Origin: Anaerolineales bacterium
GTDB lineage: Bacteria; Chloroflexota; Anaerolineae; Anaerolineales; UBA4823
Assembly: GCA_016932955.1 (NCBI GenBank)
Contig: JAFGBV010000274.1
Span: 1-7,233 of the forward strand
Direction of reading: 5' to 3'
Length of the DNA: 7,233 bases
Every line of letters begins with the position of its first letter. Within the stretch, counting starts at the first letter, position 1. The notes under the pieces were generated by a model. The model was not told where the DNA came from, did not search any database, and was given only the letters and a program-made list of their open reading frames with translations. The position numbers were made by a program, and so were the translations under genes. Shown piece after piece: positions 1-4,770 of the stretch.

Positions 1-1
1 G

Positions 2-238
2 ATCGAGGTGCTTAACAATACCGTGACCATTCGCGGTGAGTTCAAGGCTTGCACTGAGGAAAATACCAAGTACTTAGTGTGCGAGCTGCCCAATGGGCGC
101 TTTAGCCGTAGCCTCACCCTGCCAACCGCACTTGACGCTGCCAAGACTGAGGCTTCAATCAAGAACGGTGTGCTCTCCCTGCGTGTTCCCAAGGCTGAGG
201 CACACCGCCCGAAGACGATCAAAGTCAAAGCAGAATAA
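2..238 (+). CDS. Small heat-shock protein (Hsp20/alpha-crystallin family), 3' part
   Basis: This is the C-terminal part of an Hsp20-type ATP-independent chaperone, which holds unfolding proteins in the cytoplasm. The 5' end lies outside the window. The frame is already open at base 2 (Ile-Glu-Val-Leu-Asn-Asn), so the GTG at 8 is an internal Val codon and not the start. Visible parts of the alpha-crystallin domain are a beta strand reading NNTVTIRGE, the FSRSLTLP strand, and the family hallmark ASIKNGVLSLRVPK (A-x-x-x-n-G-V-L-x-x-x-x-P-K). The C-terminal tail ends TIKVKAE, where I-K-V fits the I-x-I/V motif that packs against a neighbouring subunit. About 78 of the usual 140-160 residues are present. 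The TAA stop abuts the stop of the convergent ppgK gene, so any terminator would lie inside ppgK. Family assignment is firm; the specific paralogue cannot be named. Confidence 0.9.
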   Translation: MEVLNNTVTIRGEFKACTEENTKYLVCELPNGRFSRSLTLPTALDAAKTEASIKNGVLSLRVPKAEAHRPKTIKVKAE

Positions 239-979
239 TCAACTTACCAGGCTCTTGGCAGCCATCGCCGCACCGACGATCCCGGCGTTGTTGCCCATTT
301 CGGCAGTTACAGCCGGAGTGCGCAAATTCAGCAAAGGCATGAAGCGTTCTGCTTTTTTAACTGCCCCGCCGCCCAGGATGAACAGGTCGGGCCAGAATAA
401 TCGCTCCAGCGTTCCCAGGTAGCGGTCGAAGCGGGTTGCCCATTTCTCCCAAGATAGTTTTTCCCGTTGGCGGGCAGCATCGGAGGCAGTCAGCTCCGCA
501 TCCTGCCCGCCAATTTCTATATGTCCCAACTCTGTGTTGGGCACCAATATACCGTCGATAAAGAGCGCCGTGCCCAGTCCGGTGCCGATCGTCACCATCA
601 TGACCACGCCCCGTTTATTCTTGCCAGCGCCGAAGCTCACTTCTGCCAGCCCGGCAGCGTCGGCGTCATTGACGACCACGACCCCGCAGCCGGTCGCCTG
701 GCTGAACAGGTGCGCAGCGTTCAATCCGATCCACTGTTTATGCACATTTGCCGCGGTGAGCGTCACCCCTCTGCGCACTACTCCCGGAAACCCACAACCG
801 ATTGCGCCTTTCCATTCGAACTGTCTGGCGAGTTGCGCCACGACTGCAGCCACCGCATGAGGCTTAGCCGGGCTGGGAGTGGGAATACGCAGCCTTTCGG
901 TCTGCATAACGCCGCTGGAAATATCCACCAGTGCACCTTTGATACCGGTGCCGCCGATGTCGATGCCTAAAATCCGCAT
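239..979 (-). CDS. ppgK: Polyphosphate glucokinase (ROK family)
   Basis: Probable cytoplasmic polyphosphate glucokinase, 246 residues. Family members phosphorylate glucose to glucose-6-phosphate using inorganic polyphosphate (often also ATP), feeding glycolysis. Seen in the sequence: phosphate-1 loop DIGGTGIKG (residues 7-15), GFPGVV (63-68), the NVHKQWIG segment typical of PPGK (78-85), the sugar-binding/catalytic-Asp motif VVNDADAAG (102-110), the adenosine/phosphate loop [11 protein letters not shown] (129-139) and ELGHIEIGG (150-158). The Cys-rich zinc motif of ROK sugar kinases and repressors is absent and there is no N-terminal helix-turn-helix, as expected for PPGK and not for a ROK repressor. 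Length is close to actinobacterial PPGK (about 250-270). The ATG at 979 is preceded by AGGAGAGA, a good ribosome site. It lies 22 bases downstream of the exported-protein gene, so the two are probably cotranscribed. Preference for polyphosphate over ATP is inferred from family resemblance. Confidence 0.88.
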   Translation of the reverse strand: MRILGIDIGGTGIKGALVDISSGVMQTERLRIPTPSPAKPHAVAAVVAQLARQFEWKGAIGCGFPGVVRRGVTLTAANVHKQWIGLNAAHLFSQATGCGVVVVNDADAAGLAEVSFGAGKNKRGVVMMVTIGTGLGTALFIDGILVPNTELGHIEIGGQDAELTASDAARQREKLSWEKWATRFDRYLGTLERLFWPDLFILGGGAVKKAERFMPLLNLRTPAVTAEMGNNAGIVGAAMAAKSLVS

Positions 980-1001
980 GAATCTCTCCTGCCTTACCGG
1001 T

Positions 1002-1946
1002 TTACTTGATCACCCACAGCTCAACGTTGGTCATCCGGCAGTGGGTGCCATAGTCTTTGTTCGTGCCTGAGATTAACGTGTAGTTCAAGTTGCCGCTGGA
1101 CAGGGCGTCATCTTGTCGCCGCAGCACCTTCTCACCGTTGACCAGGAAGGTTATCCAATTACCATCCACTGCCAGGACGATGTCCGCCGCGCCTTCAGGA
1201 AATCCTACATCGCCATAATAGTTGCTGCCAACCAGGGCATAAATATTTTTATAATAGCGCGAGAAATACACGTTGCCATCAAGCCCCAGGTAAGTTAGAT
1301 AATGGTTCGGTATGCCATCCTCACGAAAGACAAATCCACAGCCGGTTGTCCAGGGATCAGGCGTCTTGCTGGCAGAATCCCACTCAGCATGGGCACGGAT
1401 GACAAAGTCAGTAGGCGAGAAGGCGGTGGGGAAGAACCAATACCAGCCAAGCTGCGCCCAGCTTTCATCAAAATCGATCAGTTTGAAGAAATTGCCCTCC
1501 GTGGTAGTCAAATATCCCTCACTCGCCAGGCGAGTCACCAGGTCAAGCATGGGCTGTGCCTGAGCAGTTGCCTGGACGATGGCATTTGCTGTTGCAGTCT
1601 GCCGGCGCACTACCTCCGCAGTGCCTGTGGCGGCGTGTATGGCGGTCGAAGTGGCATTTGCCGCTGTGCTTGCCTCGGCTTCAACCGTGGCGGTAGTGTC
1701 CAAAGCCGCGGCGGTTTGCTCGGCGCTCTGTGTCCCTTGAGCCTGGATGGTTTCTTCAATACTGATGGTCGCCTGAGCATTGGCGGTAAACTGAGCCCGG
1801 CGAGTCGATTTGGCATCTTGCGCTTGCTCAGTCTCTGCCAGGTAGCTGTCCTGGGTGGCCTGTGTATTTTCCTCTGAAGCGCTGCAGGCTGCCTGTGCAT
1901 AAAGGATACAAGCCGCGACCAACAAGCAGGTGATTCTTCTCAGCAT
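1002..1946 (-). CDS. Exported protein: Ala/Thr/Gln-rich helical stalk plus lectin-like C-terminal domain
   Basis: A 314-residue exported protein of unknown specific role. Residues 1-20 look like a signal peptide (MLRR, then a hydrophobic core). Cys21 after AQAA could be a lipid-anchor Cys, but Gln at -3 is a poor lipobox, so signal peptidase I cleavage after AQA is also possible. Residues 22-130 are an Ala/Thr/Gln/Glu-rich stretch with recurring TATA, AQAT and TAN units, probably a long helix or stalk; such stretches are common in Anaerolineae surface proteins. Residues 145-314 look like a beta-sandwich of the concanavalin A/LamG or DUF1080 kind ([37 protein letters not shown], closing NVELWVIK). 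Cys203 and Cys303 could pair in a disulfide. The start is well supported: AAAAGGAGGG sits 5 bases before ATG. It is the first gene of a probable unit with ppgK. A cell-surface binding role, perhaps to sugar, is inference. Confidence 0.75.
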   Translation of the reverse strand: MLRRITCLLVAACILYAQAACSASEENTQATQDSYLAETEQAQDAKSTRRAQFTANAQATISIEETIQAQGTQSAEQTAAALDTTATVEAEASTAANATSTAIHAATGTAEVVRRQTATANAIVQATAQAQPMLDLVTRLASEGYLTTTEGNFFKLIDFDESWAQLGWYWFFPTAFSPTDFVIRAHAEWDSASKTPDPWTTGCGFVFREDGIPNHYLTYLGLDGNVYFSRYYKNIYALVGSNYYGDVGFPEGAADIVLAVDGNWITFLVNGEKVLRRQDDALSSGNLNYTLISGTNKDYGTHCRMTNVELWVIK

Positions 1947-1986
1947 TCGACCCTCCTTTTAGCAAGGAATAGATTACGCATTACCT

Positions 1987-1992
1987 ATTGTA
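1987..1992 (-). promoter_or_regulatory. Candidate -10 element for the exported-protein/ppgK unit
   Basis: On the minus strand this reads TACAAT (5 of 6 to TATAAT). A transcript would start near 1980, giving a leader of about 34 bases that includes the strong ribosome site at 1951-1960. The hexamer at the proper -35 distance (ACCTCA, 2010-2015) is poor, so an activator or another sigma factor would be needed, or the match is chance. Confidence 0.35.
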
Positions 1993-2016
1993 TCTTTTTT
2001 CTTCAGGAGTGAGGTC

Positions 2017-2111
2017 ATGAATCCCCAATTCACTTCTGTAACCGCGTAGCCACCTTGGTAGTAATGGCAATTGCTGATTCTGTCATCGGAATGCTCCTTG
2101 TCTTATCCTAA
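2017..2111 (+). pseudogene. Possible small hydrophobic peptide ORF, apparently frameshifted
   Basis: An ATG at 2017 follows AGGAG with 7-base spacing and opens a 10-codon frame (MNPQFTSVTA) that stops at 2047-2049. Shifting back one base at 2046 continues as VATLVVMAIADSVIGMLLVLS, stopping at TAA 2109-2111. Joined, this gives a 31-residue peptide with a single membrane-like segment. It may be the remnant of a small membrane protein, a programmed-frameshift product, or chance. No family is recognised. Confidence 0.2.
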
Positions 2112-2114
2112 CGG

Positions 2115-2131
2115 CTGTTGATCGACAACAG
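2115..2131. repeat. 17-base dyad, CTGTTG-N5-CAACAG
   Basis: A perfect 6-bp inverted repeat around the 5-base centre ATCGA. Its size and symmetry fit an operator for a dimeric regulator. It lies about 170 bases upstream of the exported-protein start. No known regulator is matched. Confidence 0.4.
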
Positions 2132-2150
2132 CGAGGAATAAACCTGACAG

Positions 2151-2172
2151 GCTGAACATTAACATGTTCTGC
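2151..2172. repeat. 22-base dyad, GCtGAACAT-TAAC-ATGTTCtGC
   Basis: A 6-bp perfect core (GAACAT/ATGTTC, 2154-2169) around TAAC, extended to 8 of 9 paired positions by flanking GC. It overlaps the -10 of the weak leftward promoter candidate at 2156-2184, the usual place for a repressor site. It is not a Gram-positive LexA box, because GAAC and GTTC are 8 bases apart, not 4. Confidence 0.4.
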
Positions 2173-2184
2173 AGTGCAAGTCAA
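2156..2184 (-). promoter_or_regulatory. Weak leftward promoter candidate overlapping the 2151-2172 dyad
   Basis: On the minus strand TTGACT (2179-2184, 5 of 6) is followed after 17 bases by TAATGT (2156-2161, only 3 of 6). It would read toward the exported-protein gene with a leader of about 200 bases containing the 2115-2131 dyad. The poor -10 keeps this tentative. Confidence 0.22.
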
Positions 2185-2197
2185 CCCCTGAGAAATG

Positions 2198-2234
2198 GTA
2201 AAGCACAGGCGTTCCCCCTCAGCCCGTGCTTTAC
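2198..2234 (-). terminator. Strong hairpin, probable terminator of the ECF/FecR transcript
   Basis: GTAAAGCAC (2198-2206) pairs with GTGCTTTAC (2226-2234), and GGC pairs with GCC beyond a single A-C mismatch. That gives a 13-position stem with an 11-base loop. It lies 66 bases past the FecR-type stop. On the minus strand the stem ends in GCTTTAC followed by CATTTCTC, so the T-tract is modest. It could be a weak intrinsic terminator, a 3'-end-protecting hairpin, or both. Confidence 0.6.
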
Positions 2235-2300
2235 AATGTTGACCCCGTGTTTAGATTTGTAGTCGCGCTCCCCTTTGAACGCGTATTTTCTATAGGTTCC

Positions 2301-4016
2301 TTACTTATCCTTATCTTTGACCTTTTCTGTCTTGGTCGGTTTTGCTTCCTTTACCTTTTCCGTAGGCGTCGGTGCTTGGTCTTCCAATTGTTGCTTTATT
2401 TCGCCCCATCCCATTCCGGCGCTGTACATAGCGAAAATTTCGCTCACGGGCACATCGTACTCCTGGCTCAGGCTGTATGCCAGCTCGATTTCTCCAAAGC
2501 CAAAGCCCTGGCAGAACCAGCTCATGATCTCTTCGTACGGCACCCCGAATCTTTCTGCCAGCGTCATCCCGGTTGGGTGTATCGCATCTCCTGAGCAATA
2601 ATCCTCGTTCGAAGGTGTTGGCGTAGCGATTACTTCTGGCGGCAGTGTCGCTTCAGGCGTGGGCGTGGATGTCGGAGTGAGGCTGTGGGTGGGGGTGGGA
2701 GTAGGAGTAGCCTCTGGTAATGGAGTGAGCGTTGGTTCTTCTTTTTCTTCACCAACATCATCTTCTTCACCATGCGGGCGGATGTGGACTGCCAGGTATT
2801 GCCCATCATCCTGGACGCTGAAGTCCACTTTAACCGTGTCTCCGATCTCCATGATTCCCGTTAGTTTCGTGTTGGCATCGATTAGCAATGAAGTTCCACC
2901 GACCTGCCAGATGGTTTCCCCAGTTGCCTCCAGGATGCCCGTGAAGCTGCCCTGGAATTGACCGCCGCTGGAGGTGAGCAGGTCTGCCCACCACTGCCCG
3001 GTTTCATCAATATGCCCGGCTGCTCGCGCCATTTCTCCAATGGCGGGCTTTCCCTGCACCAGCAAATCTTCCGTTATATTCATCTGAATATCGCCGATGA
3101 CTAGCGTGTCCTCATCCCAGGCGTTCAATATACCTTTGATCTGGAAGTCATATGCAGCAGGGTCATCGGGAGCCATGCCGGGCTGGGTAATTGTTGCCTG
3201 ACCGGTTTCGAGCAACACAGTTTCGCCAGCCGATTCCACCCACACACTGCCTTCGTTCACCGCGAACAGGGCACTTCCACTCGCCTGGTTAACCGTGACA
3301 CCAAAGTTTGTGCCTGTTACACTGGCAGTGCCAGAGGGGGTTTGAACTTGGTACAGGCTGTCGCCTGTTTTGAATGGAATAACATCGTGCAGCGTGTCTC
3401 CGGCGTGCTGGAGAAGCACGGCAACCATTTTCCCGTTCCAACCGCGCCTAACTTCTAGCAGACTCAGGTCGGTCTGCGCACCAAGGACGATTTGACTGCC
3501 GTCAGGAAGGCGCAGGGAAGCTGCGCCATCCGTCGAGGTGCGGATGCGCTCACCCTCGCGCACCCGCTCGCCCGACTGGATGGTTTGCCAGCGTTCTGGT
3601 TGATCTTGAGATAATACCTGTAGTACGCCAGCGGCTTCGACCACCTTGACCGTCGTCCAATTATGTAAAGTAATTGCCGCAAATGAGCCCGCTGCGGCGA
3701 TAACCATGAATGCCATTACCAATATGATTGCGCCGACCAGCCCCCCACTAAGTGCCCATCCCTTTGCGGGCCATTTCCAACCCGTCCGGCGGGGGGCAAA
3801 AATCTCCCGCGCCGCTTTCAACACCTTCTGTTGCTGCCGAGCAGCCTGTGCAGGTGAAGGCTCGGGATGTTGTATATGCTGAATTTGTGAAACTAGTTGT
3901 AGAAGGGGGCTATGTTCCTGGGCTTCGTCAGGCAATCCCTGCAAGATGGACTCCAGGTCCTGCCCGCTTTCCAGGGCATTCAGCAGATCCTGTAGTTCAT
4001 TGTCAGGGTTTCGCAT
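2301..4016 (-). CDS. FecR-domain single-pass membrane protein with DUF5666-like repeats, probable anti-sigma/sensor
   Basis: A 571-residue protein encoded directly after an ECF sigma factor and overlapping it by 14 bases. It is probably the membrane partner that controls that sigma factor. Residues 1-85 are a cytoplasmic helical region with a pattern (ALESGQDLESILQGLPDEA, PSPAQAARQQQ) typical of Chloroflexota anti-sigma-like proteins. Residues 91-117 form one membrane helix. Residues 125-275 are a FecR-like beta domain (GERVREGERIRT, LRLPDGSQIVL, TPSGTASVTGTNFGV, NEGSVWVE). Residues 290-347 and 356-412 are two DUF5666-like beta repeats. Residues 425-469 are an acidic then Pro/Thr-rich linker. 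Residues 486-545 hold two 30-residue repeats, and the end is a Lys-rich tail with TEKVK twice. The outer part is expected outside the membrane. The ATG at 4016 has GGAG 8 bases upstream. No TonB receptor gene is nearby, unlike classical FecIR systems. The signal sensed is unknown. Confidence 0.8.
   Translation of the reverse strand: MRNPDNELQDLLNALESGQDLESILQGLPDEAQEHSPLLQLVSQIQHIQHPEPSPAQAARQQQKVLKAAREIFAPRRTGWKWPAKGWALSGGLVGAIILVMAFMVIAAAGSFAAITLHNWTTVKVVEAAGVLQVLSQDQPERWQTIQSGERVREGERIRTSTDGAASLRLPDGSQIVLGAQTDLSLLEVRRGWNGKMVAVLLQHAGDTLHDVIPFKTGDSLYQVQTPSGTASVTGTNFGVTVNQASGSALFAVNEGSVWVESAGETVLLETGQATITQPGMAPDDPAAYDFQIKGILNAWDEDTLVIGDIQMNITEDLLVQGKPAIGEMARAAGHIDETGQWWADLLTSSGGQFQGSFTGILEATGETIWQVGGTSLLIDANTKLTGIMEIGDTVKVDFSVQDDGQYLAVHIRPHGEEDDVGEEKEEPTLTPLPEATPTPTPTHSLTPTSTPTPEATLPPEVIATPTPSNEDYCSGDAIHPTGMTLAERFGVPYEEIMSWFCQGFGFGEIELAYSLSQEYDVPVSEIFAMYSAGMGWGEIKQQLEDQAPTPTEKVKEAKPTKTEKVKDKDK
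2382..2561 (-). repeat. Two 30-residue repeats at the C-terminus of the FecR-type protein
   Basis: Residues 486-515 and 516-545 align without gaps at a 30-residue period. Matching positions include F490/Y520, V492/V522, P493/P523, E496/E526, I497/I527, G504/G534, G506/G536, G508/G538, E509/E539 and I510/I540. The core is aromatic-x-V-P-x-x-E-I, then G-x-G-aromatic-G-E-I. Each unit looks like two short helices with a Gly-rich turn. The domain lies outside the membrane, past the Pro/Thr linker, and may bind a ligand or cell-wall component. Confidence 0.75.
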
Positions 4017-4581
4017 TCGACGTGCTCCGATCCTCTAAAATTTGGCGAAGTGCGATCAATCCGCGGCGCTGCAATCCTTTGACTGCATCCTCACTGCATT
4101 TCAGCGCCAGGGCAGCCTCTTCGATGGAATGCCTTTGGATGAAACGCAGTATCAGCACTTCGCGTTGTGCCTGATTCAATTGAGCGAGGGCTCTTTGCAA
4201 GCTTTGGTTGTTCAACTGGCGTTCGACGGCTTCAGGGGGTTCTTCGCTATCGGCAGCCAGGTTTTCCGTCAAAGGCAAGCTTGTCTTGCCTTTCTCTTTC
4301 CGGTGGTAGTCAATCGCAATATTGTGAGCGATCTGATATAACCAGGCCTGGAAAGAGCCTCGTGGTTGGAAGGATGGCAACGCTCGTAACATACGAATGA
4401 AGACCTCTGAAGTCAGATCCTCAGCAACCTGTGCATCCCCCACATGGTAAAACAAGTAGCGAAAAACATCTGTTCGGTGGCGCAAATAGAGGTCGCGAAT
4501 AGCTACCTCATCCCCTTTTTGCGCTCGTACTACTTGCTCAATTGTTGTGGAAGATTCGGACCGGTTGTCGGTTACCATCAC
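4003..4581 (-). CDS. ECF-family RNA polymerase sigma factor (sigma-70 family)
   Basis: A 192-residue ECF sigma factor directing RNA polymerase to a specific promoter set, probably held inactive by the FecR-type membrane protein encoded next. Region 2 spans about residues 27-95: LYLRHRTDVFRYL, AEDLTSEVFIRML (2.2, core binding), and FQAWLYQIAHNIAIDYHRK (2.3-2.4, -10 recognition). An acidic linker (104-122) follows. Region 4 spans about 127-183: LNQAQREVLILRF, then the helix-turn-helix with SIEEAALALKCSEDAVKGL and QRRGLIALR. There is no region 1.1 or 3, as expected for ECF. The start is ambiguous, since GTG (4581) and ATG (4578) are consecutive in frame and only a weak AGAAG precedes them. The 14-base overlap with the next gene suggests translational coupling. 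No classical ECF promoter (GGAAC/CGTC) was found upstream, so autoregulation is not shown by the sequence. Confidence 0.92.
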   Translation of the reverse strand: MMVTDNRSESSTTIEQVVRAQKGDEVAIRDLYLRHRTDVFRYLFYHVGDAQVAEDLTSEVFIRMLRALPSFQPRGSFQAWLYQIAHNIAIDYHRKEKGKTSLPLTENLAADSEEPPEAVERQLNNQSLQRALAQLNQAQREVLILRFIQRHSIEEAALALKCSEDAVKGLQRRGLIALRQILEDRSTSNAKP

Positions 4582-4634
4582 TTCTGACCATATTAACGGA
4601 ATGACCTGGCAAAAGGAGTCGTATGACCTTCCTA

Positions 4635-4640
4635 ATTATA
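4635..4640 (-). promoter_or_regulatory. -10 element for the ECF/FecR unit
   Basis: The minus strand reads TATAAT (6 of 6) within an AT-rich run, giving a transcript start near 4628 and a leader of about 47 bases. No good -35 lies 16-18 bases upstream (TAATTT at 17). The promoter may be weak, activator-dependent or read by another sigma factor. Confidence 0.45.
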
Positions 4641-4690
4641 TATGCAAAACGCCTTACAAATTAGTCGATTTAATCTCTATCAGCACATTT

Positions 4691-4719
4691 TTGCCAGCCA
4701 GACTAAAAGGCTGTATAAT
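4691..4719 (+). promoter_or_regulatory. Sigma-70-type promoter for the IleRS-like gene
   Basis: TTGCCA (4691-4696, 5 of 6 to TTGACA), a 17-base spacer, then TATAAT (4714-4719, 6 of 6). Transcription would start near 4726, leaving a leader of about 45 bases before ATG 4771. That is too short for a T-box riboswitch. The spacer contains a small dyad (CAGCC-N9-GGCTG, 4695-4713). This is the best promoter in the window and implies that the gene is expressed. Confidence 0.75.
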
Positions 4720-4770
4720 TTTGTTTTGGTTGCCAGGTGCTGTCATAGTTTTCGAAAGTATGGTGCCGTG

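Larger units (their letters stand above)
1947..2300. other. Intergenic region between the FecR-type gene and the exported-protein gene
   Basis: These 354 bases hold no convincing intact gene. Reading leftward from the FecR-type stop, I see a strong hairpin (2198-2234), a weak promoter candidate overlapping a dyad (2151-2184), a short 6-bp-arm dyad (2115-2131), a possible broken miniprotein ORF on the + strand (2017-2111), and a -10-like hexamer (1987-1992) shortly upstream of the exported-protein gene. Longer frames that cross this region on the + strand are shadows of the FecR-type gene. Confidence 0.6.
4604..4738. repeat. 9-bp inverted repeat (ACCTGGCAA ... TTGCCAGGT) in the divergent region
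   Basis: ACCTGGCAA at 4604-4612 is the exact reverse complement of TTGCCAGGT at 4730-4738. Each gene therefore carries TTGCCAGGT in sense orientation in its leader: about 22 bases before the ECF start codon and 32 bases before the IleRS-like start codon. A third partial copy, TTGCCAG (4691-4697), contains the -35 of the rightward promoter. It could be a shared regulator site. A 9-base match in a region this size is not very improbable by chance, roughly several per cent. Confidence 0.4.

Noticed and set aside
1610..1900. Minus-strand Pro/Arg-rich frame inside the exported-protein gene
   Set aside because: It is a shadow of the Ala/Thr/Gln repeat in another frame, with composition unlike a real protein and no ribosome site.
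2154..2169. LexA/SOS box (GAAC...GTTC)
   Set aside because: The half-sites are 8 bases apart where the Gram-positive box needs 4. No SOS gene is nearby.
2226..2594. 122-codon + strand frame running antisense to the FecR-type gene
   Set aside because: It begins inside the terminator hairpin and runs antisense to the conserved repeat domain. Its hydrophobic start is a by-product of the Lys-rich tail read backwards.
2655..2712. G-rich run as a G-quadruplex or minisatellite
   Set aside because: It is the reverse complement of Pro/Thr codons in the linker of the FecR-type protein, and only three clean runs of three or more G lie close together.
4726..4770. T-box riboswitch or leader regulation of the synthetase-like gene
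   Set aside because: The predicted leader is about 45 bases, far too short for a T-box, and I see no specifier-loop or T-box sequence.
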